Shown: positions 1 to 12,734 of the stretch, one piece after another
How positions within the stretch are numbered: position 1 is the stretch's first letter
Layout: the number at the start of each line of letters is the position of its first letter
From: Bedellia somnulentella
Lineage: Eukaryota; Arthropoda; Insecta; Lepidoptera; Bedelliidae
NCBI GenBank assembly: GCA_963576735.1
Contig: OY755178.1
Coordinates: 14,632,001 to 14,696,000, forward strand
DNA: 64,000 nucleotides
Reading direction: 5' to 3'
Notes under the pieces: model-generated
Database searches by the model: none
The model's input: the letters and a program-made list of their open reading frames with translations, nothing else
What the model was told of the DNA's origin: nothing
Translations under genes and position numbers: made by a program

Positions 1-78
1 CAGTTTTAATCTATTTTTATAAATATTTCTATAAATTTCAGTGGAACCGCTTAATGCTGCTATGTACCATTATACACA

Positions 79-145
79 AGGTACAACTTAATCATGTGGG
101 TTTTCACGACATATTCCCTCACCGTTAAAATCCTTGACATCAAAT
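79..145 (-). mobile_element. SINE-B fragment
   Basis: AATCATGTGGGTTTTCACGA and TCCCTCACCGTTAAAATCC match the body. Confidence 0.65.
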
Positions 146-1007
146 TTAATGTACACAAAATAAACACTTAAATATATAGGCTGCAAATTTACAGAACAAT
201 CATATTGTTTTCCACCAACAGAAATTTTCTAAAGAACCATTCATAATAATTCCAAGACTAAAATATCAATATTACTTTGTCGTGTAAAATTTCTTAAATT
301 AATTTTATATCCCTAAACCAACGCACATTACCCAAAATACATTGCATAAAATGGCAAATAATATTATACAAATAATTAAAATTTTGTACCACATTAAAAT
401 GTTTAAAATGACTATTAAGCCATTTTAAAATTGCACTGACCTTGCTCTATCAAATCCTAAGATCTTAAGCAGCGCCTAATTGTTCCAAAAGCCATCAAAT
501 CCATATCGTCAATAAGGAAATTTATTAATGAATTAACTATCATGGTAATAGTATCAAAGCGAATTCGCCGCTGCGCCGCTGGGCCAAGTCGTTTGACCAA
601 ACAATAAAAGCATTTAGATTAAACCCAGTACGAATAGTTCGGGACATTTTATTGGTATCGTAGAGCACGCGTCGGCCCCGTGCCAAACACACCAACTTGC
701 AAAACTTAATTATCATAAATTCAAATTTTAGCCGTCGTTTTAGTAGTAAATCTAATTGTTTTGTTGCCTGAAGAAAACTAGACTGCTATTACCGTAGTCT
801 GATACTACACAGATTTGGTGTGAACACATAAACAACGTAAATTAAAACGTAACCGTTTCTGTTTATTCAACTTGTTGTGATTTACAATGTTGTCCATTCA
901 TAAACCTTACGGGCTTGGTATAGAGAGTAATTTTGAGTACACGTGGGTTGATAGGATTACAGTCCAGATTATCACTAAAAATTTTACGTTTGTATTTTAT
1001 GGTATAG
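146..1007. other. No recognisable gene
   Basis: AT-rich, apart from a slightly GC-richer patch at 560-680. Nothing assigned. Confidence 0.6.
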
Positions 1008-1250
1008 CTGTGTAGTGTCGGCTTAGAATAACACTACCCCATTTCTTCCGATGGGTGTGCGTAAGAGGCGACTAACGGTATTGGGGCTTTTAAAGGATTT
1101 TTGGGCGATGTGGTTGGAGACCCGTTACCAACAACCTTTATTTTACCATCTTTCTCCCACTCAACTCTCCAAAAGTGGCTTCCAATTCCTTATCTCTGGC
1201 TACCCCTTACAGGGATTTATAGCCGTGAGTATATGTTATGTTATGCTATT
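1008..1250 (+). mobile_element. SINE-A, full length
   Basis: Head CTGTGTAGTGTCGGCTTAGA to GCCGTGAGTATATGTTATG. The tail is a TTATG variant rather than TATG. Confidence 0.85.
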
Positions 1251-3522
1251 TTATGGTAAAAAAAACAATAATAAGATTTTTTTATAAGATTACAAAATAA
1301 AAAATGCGTCGACTTGCCAACATCCCCTGTTTTTGGTCAGTTAAAAAGGAAAGTTCAAATATTCAACTTTAACCTATGACAAAAAAATGAAAAAATAATC
1401 GGTATTATTTACATGTATTTTATGCCAGAAAAATGTTCGCGAAAAGTAGCAATTATTTGTATTACAAACAAACACGCCAAATTTATTTAAACGTATAGAT
1501 TTTTTCTGAATAGTTAGATTGGTAATTTAGCCTCAATCATTTGCATTTTATACGTAAAATTTCACTATGCGTATCGTACGTCATATGAAATGCATGATAT
1601 TATTCAGATAAATTTGGTGGAAATTTTCGTGTTTATTAGTGGTCGTCGAACTGTTTTGATTGTAGTTTGATAGCTTTATAATAACAAGGCTAAAGAATAA
1701 CAGTTTACATTCTAAACATGAACAAACCTAATGCAACCAAGTTAAATTGTTCATAAGTACATAGATTGTGAACAAAGCCTTTAGTTCCAAGTTAATGCAA
1801 CTACTTCAGAATCTTAAAATACTTTAAGCATTCAATAAATTATTTTTGACGCGTGATCACGTCATTGAAAACGCTGAAAGATTTAATGATGGCATGACGG
1901 CATAAACCATTTACTGTCTTGTTTCAGTTGACAAGTTCAAGGTTCATTCGATTGAATATCACAGTCTATAGTTTTCTTCTATCATGACATGACAGTAATT
2001 TGTCATTGTTACGACTATTGCTACTCTTTATGGAACCCATAAAGCCTTTAGCAAGTGTTCTAAATATTATAGTTTTCGTTTTTGAACATAAAATAGTATT
2101 TAATAAATAGAATGAAAAATTTGTAACATTCATTTATTAAATTCAGACATAATCAAAATCCAATTCCAACAAATAGGCTGCTTCACTTATAGTATTGTTA
2201 CTAAGCTTTGTTTCCAGAACACACGTTCGAAATTCAAATTGAAAAGTAAACCGATCGTCCGAAAGACGGTTCGTTCCGCAACCTAAAAAGATTAGTCAAA
2301 GTGGAACGAAGCGCTTTCGAGTGCTGACGAGATCGATGCAGTTGCGACCGCCTCTCTGTAAACAACAACTAACAATGGCCAGATGATGGACAGCCAAAAT
2401 AGAATGAAACGTAAACATTAGCGCTACAGCGCAAAAGCTAGCAGCTACATGGCTATCACTTAACTAGATGTATCGACGTGTACTGAACATTCCATTCAGC
2501 GTAAAATGTTTCAAGCGGAATGGAACTAATCGATAAACTAATTCAATCAGAATGTTTGCTACTGTGCATCTGTGATTGTGAATTTTAATGCCTGCTGTAT
2601 CTGTTATTAGTATTCTTAATATTTTTCGTGCTTCGAAACGTTGTATTAGTATATTTTACCTACTATCTTTCTTTGTGTGGGTGTCCGATGACAAGAAGAT
2701 GTGAAATGTGGATAATGCTTTTAGTATCTATTAGTATTGATAATTTTTCACTTACAATCTCTTCTCTATTTTGCTTATGCATTATTATTAGATTATTCTA
2801 ATGATGAACCAGTGATGCAAATGTGCAAATATGTGTATGACACCTTTATATTTTTTTTAAAAACATATTTTTTTCCAGAAACGCTACAGTTCCAAATAAT
2901 ATCAAACGAGTTTGTTAAAACACATATCAGTTTTGATTTGAAGCAATATTGTATGAACTAAGCATATTTATTTAAAAATGGCTGTTCAAACAAACATAAT
3001 AACCGGTAATCAAATCCAGTATGCTATTCCGTGATATCAGTCTTCGTAAAAGCAAGCATTAAGCCATCATAGTGAATAGCCGACATAGTTGATAGAGAGG
3101 CAATCGGTAAATAGTACTGAATCATTGAACAGGACAATTAACAGCCGCGCGCCGCACTTGTTGAATTTCAAAAGCTATTTTCAGATATGTTATTAACAGT
3201 ATCGGAGAAGAGTTTGACCTCAAATACACGAGTTATCGCCCGATTTCTGAATTGATTATTTCAGCTGGGAACAACTTAAGTATCGTTCTGTCGCATTGAA
3301 ATCTTAACAACTGAATGAGACAAAACGATACTTAAGTCGTTCTTAGCTTGAATGCTCAATAACCTGAATCTGTCTGTATCCTAATTTAAATGCAGTTTTA
3401 ATATATGTTAGAGTTGGTATTGTGCAGAAACTTACTCGACTAAGATAAAAGTTAATCGTGTCATAGTGTTTTCGTGTAAATTTGTATTTTCTTGGAACAG
3501 TACTAACCGCGGATGCCATGCA
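1251..3522. other. Apparently single-copy stretch, no gene recognised
   Basis: No repeat family shared with the rest of the window. 2220-2540 is less AT-rich (GATCGTCCGAAAGACGGTTC) and could hold a 5' exon or regulatory DNA, but nothing shows it. Confidence 0.4.
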
Positions 3523-3580
3523 GCCATCCTTTATTTTAAATTCGTTTCCCCACTCGACTTTCAAAAGTGGATGAGGAATC
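3523..3580 (+). mobile_element. SINE-A internal fragment
   Basis: CCCCACTCGACTTTCAAAAG and GTGGATGAGGAAT match the SINE-A middle. A full SINE-A follows immediately. Confidence 0.65.
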
Positions 3581-3582
3581 TG

Positions 3583-3830
3583 CTGTGTAGTGTCGGCTTA
3601 GAATAGCACTACCCCATTTCTTCCGGTGGGTGTACGTAAGAGGCGACTAACGGTATTGGGGCTTTTAAGGGATTTTTGGGCGATGCGGTTGGACACCCAT
3701 CACCAACAACCTTTATTTTACCATCTTTTCCCCACTCGACTTTCCAAACGTGGCTGAGGAATTTCGAATTCCTTAGCTCTGGCTACCCCTTCTAGGGATT
3801 TAAAGCCGTGAGTATATGTATGTATGTATG
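3583..3830 (+). mobile_element. SINE-A, full length (family description)
   Basis: A good representative of the commonest repeat here, about 245 bp. The 5' head is CTGTGTAGTGTCGGCTTAGA, followed by a short hairpin around GTACGTAAGAGGCGACTAA. The middle has GGGCGATGCGGTTGGAGACC (a weak B-box resemblance). The 3' block CTCTGGCTACCCC, then AGGGATTT, GCCGTGAGTATATG ends in a (TATG)n tail. Variable 5' truncation, target duplications at other copies, and a 3' end shared with the RTE-like LINE support retroposition. Head origin is unrecognised. This copy is inserted directly after a SINE-A fragment. Confidence 0.88.
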
Positions 3831-4450
3831 AATTTCCAATTGTAAAGTTTAGATACCATATAGAAAATAGCGATAGGCTTAATTAGGAGGGTCTAATGAT
3901 AATTTTCAGATGAGGATTGCGAAGTGATGTACAAGCTCTTTGGAGATCAACGGTGTGATTGCTACATCATGTAGTATTATTTTGTTATCAGTATTGATTA
4001 ATTTGCTTATCTATCGTAAGTAATCAAATTATGTCAGATAAAAGCTTTATGCTTTTACAATACTCATGTTTGAACTACGATAGTAATACATTACAGTACA
4101 GACAGATAAAAGAACTTATTGTATGCTATTATCTTAATTAATAAAAGTGGACATAAGCCACGCGATTACATGCATCGATGCAAAATAATGCATGTTAACC
4201 TATCCTCAAAGGCAAACTTATTCAGCCTTGTTTAGTTGCTTCTTATATGATAATTTTCTAGAACGATTTTAAATTATCCGATTTTGATTGATGATTACTT
4301 TCAGAAATTCTGGTGGAATTATCCAATAGCAATATAATTGTTTCTTCATTTTTGGGTGTACTGACTGTGAAGAAACATCACAGTGAAGTTTCCATTTTGA
4401 TATACAATTCTTAAGTATTTTTATTACATAATTATATTATTATCATTTTT
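3831..4450. other. AT-rich, nothing recognised
   Basis: No ORF, RNA gene or shared repeat seen. Confidence 0.6.
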
Positions 4451-4692
4451 CTGTGTAGTGTTGGCTTAGAATAGCACTACCCCATTTCTTCCGGTGGGTG
4501 TACGTAAGAGGCGACTAAGGGTATTGGGGCATTTAATGGATTTTTGGGCCATGCGGTTGGAGAACCATCACCGACAACCTTTATTTCACCATCTTTTTCC
4601 CACTCAACTTTCCAGAAGTGGCTGAGGAATTTCTAATTCGTGCCTTCTTATTATTCCTAATTACTTATAGCCGTGAGTATATGTATGTATTA
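4451..4692 (+). mobile_element. SINE-A, full length
   Basis: Complete head to (TATG)n. A small deletion removes part of the CTCTGGCTACCCC block. Confidence 0.85.
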
Positions 4693-4702
4693 TTTATTTT
4701 AT

Positions 4703-4815
4703 TTCTACCATCTTCTCACCTATCAACTTTCAATGTGGCTGAAAAGTTTTTAGCTGTGACGCTCTGGTTACCCCTTTTTGAGATTTATGGCCGTGAGTTT
4801 ATGTATGTATGTATG
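4703..4815 (+). mobile_element. SINE-A, 5' truncated
   Basis: Starts at ACCATCTTCTCACC. The 3' block and (TATG)n are present. It lies in tandem, 10 bp after another copy. Confidence 0.8.
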
Positions 4816-5164
4816 ATTATATAAAATTATTATTTGGGCTACCCGAAAGAGATAAAAAAACAAGTCTGACGGTCAAAACAATAGCTTTTTGTTTCTCGTA
4901 TGTAATTAATTCACTAATAAACATAAATTTATCTGTGTATTGCTATATTACTCTAACACTATTCCGACGCTCCTTGTGTGACTCAAACGAAACAAGTAAA
5001 AGTGATTGGACATATTTTATGTGTGATATTTTGCTCTATGTAAACTTGAAAATAGTTGAGCATGTATTGACTCAGCAACTCTTCTTTCTGTTATGGCTCT
5101 GGTTCCTGCTTTAATGAGACTCGACTGAAACCAACTCTCTTGCCGTAAATTCCCGAATAATAAT

Positions 5165-5680
5165 AGAAAGTCAATTATTTTGAACATCACAAGACATACT
5201 TTCTCACCTGGTGCTGTGTTTTTAAGGGCCGGCGCTGACTGCCGGCATGGCATGGCAAAGGATTTCGGTACAGATATAGCATTTTTAATCTTATTACCAT
5301 GCAAATAGAATTCATTTTGACACAACGTTGCCGAGGGAGGCCGCGGTAGGACAGAACGTCGGCATCGTTGTGTCAAAATGAAGTAAAATGAATTCTATAC
5401 TCATGGTAATAAGATTAAAAATGCTATATCTGTACCGAAATACTTTGCCATGCCATGCCGGCAGTCAGCGCTGGCCCTTACCGAGTACACCCACATTGTT
5501 GCGACAGTGGATGAAAGCAATGAAAAAGGTATACAAAATGGTATAGAAACAGCCAAATGACTAAGAAAAGCTCAACCATGTTGGTTTCCTTACGATGTTT
5601 TTCTTCTTCCTTAATATCTTTGATAAATTAACCACACTAAGGACTAAGAAAGAAAACACCCATTGGTACTACGCCCAACT
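5165..5680 (-). mobile_element. SINE-B, old, split by a fold-back MITE
   Basis: CTTTCTCACCTGGTGCTGTG lies left of the MITE and GAGTACACCCACATTG right of it. It then runs through CAACCATGTTGGTTTCC and AAATTAACCACACT. The tRNA-like head is not recognisable. Confidence 0.65.
5225..5478. mobile_element. Fold-back MITE with TA target duplication
   Basis: 254 bp with arms of about 100 bp. The left starts AGGGCCGGCGCTGACTGCCG and the right mirrors it (AGGGCCAGCGCT...). It is flanked by TA on both sides (5223-5224, 5479-5480) and sits inside an old SINE-B. The TA duplication fits Tc1/mariner-type mobilisation. Confidence 0.8.
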
Positions 5681-5683
5681 TAG

Positions 5684-5751
5684 AATTTTTAAGATTCATG
5701 AAGATTACGGGATCTTCATGAATCTTAAAAATTAAAAATAAGATCCCGTAA
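5684..5751. repeat. Overlapping palindromes
   Basis: 22-bp perfect arms 5684-5705 and 5712-5733 around TACGGG. The stretch TTACGGGATCTT (5705-5716) also pairs with AAGATCCCGTAA (5740-5751), so two hairpins compete. Confidence 0.8.
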
Positions 5752-6044
5752 ACCTATAAAAATAGATAGAAAAAACCGGTTCCAATTACTACGGTACTAG
5801 TTAGTTACCGGCTACTGTACAGTCCAGCAGTGAAATGAGCTGAATTGAGCGAAAGTACCTAAATCTATATCGGTCGGTGTATGGTTGCCATTCAGCTGGA
5901 GCAGTGCGTACACCCACCGCATAGCACGTTAGGTTATTTGGAAATAATTGTTGGAATAACTAAAATCATATATCGCTTGGTTATGATAGGAATTTTTGTA
6001 ATGAAACTGAAGTGATTGTTGTACATTAATTGAAATTGTAGTTA

Positions 6045-6304
6045 CATACATTCATGCATACTTATCATATGGCAATAAATCCCAAAAAGGGTAGTCAGAG
6101 CTTCAGAGCTACAAACTCCTCAGCCACATTTGGAGGTTGGTAGGGGGACAAGGTGGTTTAAATAAAGTTTCGTTGGTGATGGGTCTCCAATTGCATCGCT
6201 CAAAAACCATTTAAAAAAAGTTCCATACCCTTAGTCGCCTCTAATCTTAATCGTCGATACCCATGGGTAGAAAGGGGTAGTGACATTCTGAGCCGGCATT
6301 ACGC
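6045..6304 (-). mobile_element. SINE-A, full length, older subfamily
   Basis: Head of the second subfamily (GCCGGCTCAGAATGTCACTA, ACCCATGGGTATCG). Several substitutions. Confidence 0.8.
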
Positions 6305-6408
6305 GGCAAAACTAGAACTTATTATTCACGTGATGGTTTGTTATTATATTATATAATCTATATTTTAGTATTTTGTGATGTCAATTAATGGCAACTTTAC
6401 TTAATAAA

Positions 6409-6598
6409 GCTATGCAGTGTCATTGAATAGCACAAATCTATTTTGATCGCTGGATATTGTACAAAGATTGTTAAGCGAAATGATTGGAAACCCATCAGCA
6501 ACCACTCTATAATAAAAAGTTTTTCCTCATTCAACTTACAAAAGTGGCTGAGAATTTGCTAGAAATTTAGCTCTTGCTACCCATATGTAGAATTTTCA
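6409..6598 (+). mobile_element. SINE-A, strongly diverged
   Basis: GGAAACCCATCAGCAACCAC, AAAAGTGGCTGAG and TAGCTCTTGCTACCC are recognisable. The head is largely lost. Confidence 0.55.
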
Positions 6599-8159
6599 CC
6601 CATTAAATTAGTGGGGGTAAATGGGTAAGTTATTTTTTAAACTCTCTATTCGTTTAATCGGTCTTGAGTTGGAAATACAAACATACAATTTTATGAAGCA
6701 CATAAAACTAACCGTCAATATGGGTTCCAAATATCTTATTAAATTATGTGTACTTTAAACAAACACATGTTTAAACACAGTACATTAATCATACTATTTT
6801 GAATGTCAAAATCGATGTGAGTAACATTTAACATCAAACCAATTTTCAATAACGCTACTTCTATCAAGATAATGTTGGGCCAACCTTGAAACTCTATCAC
6901 TCGAATGATCACATCGAATATAAATCGATATCTCGGACCACATTTTAGTAATTGAAAAATAATAGCAACCGACGGTCTGCAACACAAAGACATCAAACAC
7001 AAACAGACGGCTGGAATGGAATTCGGCTTCCGAACAACTCAATAGGTTACAGACAACGTTATTTCTGGGCACTGTGTTGTGTACACGACTCGAATAAACT
7101 CGATATATTCGGTACGAATATGATACAAACGATGCCGAATCTCATTGTTTGGTTTCCCGTTTGTATTCTTTTTGTTTGTTTTCGGAATGACTTATTAACT
7201 CGAGTTATTGTTGGGGGAATTGATAAATAATTTTGTTTGGGAGACGGATTTGTTTTATGGTGATTACAGAGCAATTTTTTGTATTTGTTCGCAATCAAAA
7301 ATGTAAATACTGTTTTTGCTAATGATTGGAAATCAAACGATGAACTGAAAACGGTATTTATTAAGACTTCTTTTAATTATATTTTACAAAACATAGACTA
7401 TAATTACATAACTTCTTCTTGATAGAATATCAATTACACACTTACAATAACTGCTAAAATGAAAAACTCTATTTTTGATATTTTACAAAATTGGGTTTAC
7501 AATCAGATCACAATTAAATAAAGGTTTCTCAAATCCCTTCCCTTGTCCCTTCAGGCTCAACAACAAATCCGAACTTTTCGACCTGTTTCTCGTGAGATAA
7601 AATGCCTGTTACAGATATAGAATCCAAATTGAACTCAAAACTAAGTTAGTTTAAATAATAACCTTTCATTCATTATAATTTAAAGCCGTTGATCATATAA
7701 CATTTCTAACTCATACATTTGAGCTCGACAAGTTAATAAGCTACGCATACCTTTTACAAAACAAGGAAATAGAAACCCAAGTACGTAAATACAACCTGAT
7801 TCTTTGAAAAGCATTCTTCATAAACTTTGTTATGTCTGTTAGGCTTATTATTTTAATCAGTGAGGTGATCAATCTAACCCTGAATGATATATTCCAACTC
7901 TTGTTCATCTTAACAAATCAATCAATCAGTTTCAGTATCCGTCATCTCAACACGATTTATTATAAACATTTTGTCTATGTATGAGTATGTCCATAAAATA
8001 ACGGTGCTTCGAGTATTAATTTTTAAAATTTCGTACCGTTTTATACGCTTTCGGGTAATACATTTTCGAATAGGTAATACATAAACGGTATGTAGTCTAC
8101 TTATGGAGATTCGTTAAGTCAGATCAGTAGCAGGATGATATTTTATTTAGAATTAAATT
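6599..8159. other. AT-rich, no gene recognised
   Basis: Overlapping short open frames at 6739-7298 on both strands have no family resemblance and no codon-like composition. Confidence 0.5.
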
Positions 8160-8283
8160 AGTTTCAGGCAGTATGGTTGAAGACTCATAACCAATTATTA
8201 TTTATACTTCTATTCCTCCCAACTCAACCTCCTAAAGCGGCTAAATATTTTAAATTATTGAGTTCTCGTATACTCATAAATTA
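8160..8283 (+). mobile_element. SINE-A, strongly diverged, 5' truncated
   Basis: GTTGAAGACTCATAACCA, CCCAACTCAACC and a degraded 3' end. Confidence 0.45.
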
Positions 8284-8376
8284 GTATCACAATAAATTGT
8301 CATTAAGACCGTTCGTGATGCCTTTTTTAATGATTATTTTCACGGTAGTTTGTCATGTAACAACATTAAATATTTT

Positions 8377-8619
8377 ACATACATACATACATATACTCAC
8401 GGCTATAAATCCCTTAATGGGGTAGCCAGAGCTTTGGAATGAGAAATTCCTCAGCCACTTTTGGAAGTTGATGGGGAAAAGATGGTAATAATAAATGTTT
8501 TTGGTGACGGGTCTCCAACCACATCGCCCAAAAATCACTTAAAAAGCCCCAATACCCTTAGTCGCCTCTTACGATCACCCGCGGGTAGAAATGGGGTAGT
8601 GTTATTCTAAGCCGACAAA
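8377..8619 (-). mobile_element. SINE-A, full length
   Basis: (CATA)n, TACTCACGGCTATAAATCCC, to GTGTTATTCTAAGCCGACA. Confidence 0.88.
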
Positions 8620-10345
8620 TATTTTATTAATATCTAAAGCTCCCGGCCTGGTATTCATCTCCTTCCTTAATACATTACAACAAGTACAATTAGCAAATTT
8701 AACTTCGTTCACGCCAAATTCTTAATATTCTATATAATAAAAGAGTGTCTATTTTTTATATTTTTTTAGTGTATTGGTTTTTGCCAATATTTTATTTTAC
8801 ATTTACTTACTGTACAAACATAAAAAAAATACAAATTGTAACTCGCAAAGTGCATACAACGACAAAGGCATGTAAATTGCACCCGTGATAGTTCCATACA
8901 GCTAGTAACAACAAAGCGTGGAATTCGAAACGGATCCATTAGATTTAGTTGTGCAACTGAAACTTGCAATTAGTGATGTTCCTATAATGATCGGAATGAT
9001 ATGTTGCTCTGAATACGTGGGTGTTACGGAACTGAGATTTGTGTGGTTCAGCTCTGTACGTGAATGTGTAACACAACAATTTTCTGTACGTCTAATGATG
9101 GGGTTTGAGACAAGACTTGGTAATCATAAAACGTCATTAAATATATAAATTTGAAAAATAGTTTAGTACCATATTCAATTTATAAAATGTTTTATGTTAC
9201 AAAGTTATTGAATCAGCAAAACAGGGAATTAAAGCAATCGCATGGCTAGAGGTGTGGAGTCAATCCCCTAAGAGGAAAACATCGCTGACTGAAATAAAAA
9301 AAAATGCAAATGAGAACATAACTGTTTTTAAGTATATTGACACTGCAAGAGACGCTGAAAAATAAAAAGGACGGTGATTCCGGAAAAATAAATTTAAAAA
9401 CAAGTTTCCTTTTAACGTGAAAATGACCTGTACTAAGAACTCATCAGGAAATCCTTACATAAATAACTGTTTTCTTTATTTGACAATTGCTTTTAATATT
9501 GTCATTTTGATAGACATGTTTACAAAATATTTTCTATTACTGAAAAATCGTATGCCATAAACTTTCCTGTTTTAAAGTTAACGTGTGAAAAAGTATCTAA
9601 GAAGTGTCAGATTTTCCCGCGACACCAGCCGACGGAGCGCCAAATCGTCGCGACCAAAGTTTTTGAATAAATCACAGAATACTCTGCTTTAAAGACGAAA
9701 ACTGTAACCTCGAACCAAAGCGTACTTTAAGCACTGTAGAAACAAAACGAAACCAAAATATTCTGCTTGCTTTTTATTTTTGTAGTTCAGGTGAACACAT
9801 TGATTTTGTTTGTTTTGGACCTAAATAAAATAGAAGGTTGGGTAAATTTTGTGCTATTTTACTTATCATTTTGTAAAAATCCCTGCACAAATTAAATGCT
9901 GTTAATATTAATTAAGTTATTAAAACAGTGGTCTTACTTACATAAAATCTACTATGTTTAAACTATTTAACTACTATGTTAAAGTCTGCTATGTTTTGTG
10001 TTTCTAAAATTAATATGACTGACGTTTTCCTTTTCATCGGTCTTAAATCAAAGCTTATAAAAATCAAGTCACGATCTAGTTCTAAACTATGATTATTTTT
10101 GTGGAAGCAAATTGAGAGGCAATAAAAAAGAAAAGAGGAAAAACTTAGACCGCCTATCAATAATAAATTCGTGACAATGATAAATTACTTACTTTATTTT
10201 AGGTGACTGAAAATTTGTAAGCACTCTATAACACGCAATATTATTTTAGTAACTAGGTAACTAGTGAATCGAGTTTAGAAAATAATAAAACTGAATAGAA
10301 AACTTTTTATTGCACATTAAAAAATTAACTATTTTTCAATCAAAT
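8620..10345. other. AT-rich, no gene recognised
   Basis: Short frames only. A GC-richer patch (GCGACACCAGCCGACGGAGC, 9622-9641) has no assignable role. Confidence 0.5.
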
Positions 10346-10541
10346 CATACATACTAACGGCTGTAAATCCCAAAATGGCGTAGCTAGAGCTTAAGAATAT
10401 GAAATTCTTTAGCCGCATTTTGAAGTTAAGTGGGTAAAAGATGGTTTATTAAAGGTTAGGTCAGGTCTTCAACTGCATCACCCAGAAAACACTTATTAAC
10501 CCTATTCCCGAAATCCCCATTACCCTAATTCGCCTTTTACG
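10346..10541 (-). mobile_element. SINE-A, diverged, head lost
   Basis: TACTAACGGCTGTAAATCCC to ATTCGCCTTTTACG. It ends before the head. Confidence 0.7.
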
Positions 10542-10585
10542 TATACTTATAATTATAATATTAATTTTAAAATATATTCTTCATT

Positions 10586-10738
10586 CATGGTCACGGGAAG
10601 ACATGATAACTGAAAAGTTTTCGAAACGTCGGGCTTTAAAAATAATGTAATAACACGCGATTAAAATATCCGAAAATCAAAAAGTTGTTTCAATTATAAT
10701 GTGCAATCGTGAAAATCTTAGAAAATACTATATTGGGA
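10586..10738 (+). mobile_element. Penelope-like element terminal (pseudo-LTR) fragment
   Basis: This is the same sequence as the 3' region of the Penelope copy at 62524-62665, in opposite orientation: ACTGAAAAGTTTTCGAAACG, then the TAATAACACGCGATTAAAAT block. No coding part is present. A 14-bp stretch (GGTCACGGGAAGAC) next to it is inverted relative to the other copy. Confidence 0.8.
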
Positions 10739-11051
10739 TATTGATTGAACGAATAAGTTAAGTAATTCAATACACACGCGACCCGGCCCATGATTGATGA
10801 GGGACTCTGTCACACTAGCTTCATTTTCAGGAAGTTCATTCAATTACTGCCAACAACGAACAATATGCTATTGAAGAAATTTTGGCAACGAATTGGGTGT
10901 TAAGAATGAAAATCTTCATTCCCAAATATAACAAAACTATTGTGTTACTGATCCAAATTGATTTAGGTGAAAATACCACCGCTTTTAATTCAGAAAGGCG
11001 GGGGTTCCAATAGAGGTATGTGCCTTATTTCAAGGTGGTTAATTTATTAAG

Positions 11052-11170
11052 TTGCCGTGGAGTGCCGGTTAGAATGTCACTACCTCTTTCTACCCACGGG
11101 TGTTGTAAGAGGCGACTAAGAGTATGGGGCTTTTTTAAGTGGAGACCCATCACCAACGATTCTTTCGTTT
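11052..11170 (+). mobile_element. SINE-A head fragment (second subfamily)
   Basis: GTGCCGGTTAGAATGTCACT, then CCCACGGGTGTTGTAAGAGG and GGAGACCCATCACC. The 3' half is missing. Confidence 0.7.
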
Positions 11171-11225
11171 GACCGGTATCAAATTTTAAATGTGTCTATA
11201 GAGGTTTTTACTTAGTTCATGTTGG

Positions 11226-11482
11226 CTGTGTAGTGTCGGCTTAGAATAGCACTACGCCATTTCTTCCTGTGGGTGTACGTAAGAGGCGACTAACGGTATT
11301 GGGGCTTTTTAAGGGATTTTTGGGCGATGCGGTTGGAGACCCATCACCAACAACCTTTATTCTACCATCTTTTCCCCACTCAACTTCCAAAAGTGGCTGT
11401 GGAATTTTTAATTTCTCAGCTCTGGCTACCCCTTTTAGGGATTTATAGCCGTGAGTATATGTATATATGTATGTATGTATGT
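11226..11482 (+). mobile_element. SINE-A, full length
   Basis: Complete. The (TATG)n tail is interrupted by TATA. Confidence 0.87.
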
Positions 11483-11763
11483 GTTCATGTTACAGTGTTA
11501 TCGGAAAAAATGGCTATAGGCCTATCATATCACTTAAATGTACTTTGCAAGCAAAACTAAGGAACTGTGATTATCAGATGACAAAAATATATACGTATCA
11601 TGAATGTTGGGTATGGGTTTGGGGACAAAATTAAAATAATACATATGTGGCATAAGTTAAGTCAAAACAAAAATCAGAATGGACCATGGTTATGAACAGA
11701 AATTATTTAAAATTGTATCACGAAGGAAAGAGTAGAGAGCATAGATAAAATAATTAAAGAATA

Positions 11764-12002
11764 CGTACATATATACTCACGAATATAAATCCTTACAAGG
11801 GGTAGCCAGAGCAAGGAATTAGAAATTCCTCAGCCTCTTTCGGAAATTTAAGTTGCGATTAAATGGTAAAATAAAGGTTGTCGGTGATGGGACTCCAACC
11901 GCATCGCCCAAAAATCCCTAAAAACCCCCATACCATTAGTTGCCTCTTATGTATACCCCCCGTTAGATAGCGGGTGTGCTATTCTAATCCGACACTACAC
12001 AG
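11764..12002 (-). mobile_element. SINE-A, full length
   Basis: From TACTCACGAATATAAATCC to the head ATCCGACACTACACAG. Confidence 0.85.
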
Positions 12003-12295
12003 CAAAAACAAAACCGAATAAACCTATAACACTTATTAAAGGGAAGTTACGTTTCAAGATTTTGTAAATTTGCAGGGTAAAACTGAGCTTAAAGCTATGC
12101 TCAGAGACACACAAGTCATTTCCGCTTAGTAAAATCCTTCATCTTACCTCTGGAAATGAATCTGTAAAATTTTAAATGAAAATATACTTTTATTGCATTG
12201 CCGATACTTTCATCAATAACACTTACTAATTTATTCTTATGTAGCTTCAATTCTATTAAGATATTTTAATGGTGTATTTTAATAATACTTTACAT

Positions 12296-12664
12296 AAACG
12301 TTAAACATAAACATAAACGTTCACGCCGAATATCCCCGAAGGGGTTGGCAGAGGTACTAATACTTCTGAACATCACGTGACTTTGTCACCTGGTGTTCAG
12401 AGTACCCACGTTTGCATGGACAGTGTACTCACGTGATAGGGGGCAGGCCTATCGCCGTTTTGTACGAATACACTGTCACATGACTAAGTACAACTCAGCC
12501 ATGTGGGTTTCCTCACGATTTTTTCCCTCACCGTTAACAACCATGATAAATTAACCACACATATGTCTTTAGAAAAGACAAATTGGTGTAGGCCCGACCC
12601 AGGATTTGAACACTAGTCGTTTGCACGATAACCGAGTGTTCTACCCACTGGGCTATCACGGTTG
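12296..12664 (-). mobile_element. SINE-B, full length
   Basis: From the tail ATAAACGTTCACGCCGAATA to the head (GGGCTATCACGG). A and B boxes are readable on the - strand. Confidence 0.87.
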
Positions 12665-12734
12665 CTTTCATTACGTTTTATATTCCGTATAATAATTATA
12701 TTTAAATTATACCATAGGAATATATTTATCAGCT

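Noticed and set aside
6739..7298. Four overlapping frames of 79-92 codons on both strands
   Set aside because: No family resemblance. Mutual overlap on both strands points to chance.
8377..8538. Many short frames of 60-80 codons with similar proteins (ICMYVCK..., SGYPIKGFIAVSICMY)
   Set aside because: They are translations of SINE-A copies and recur because the repeat recurs.
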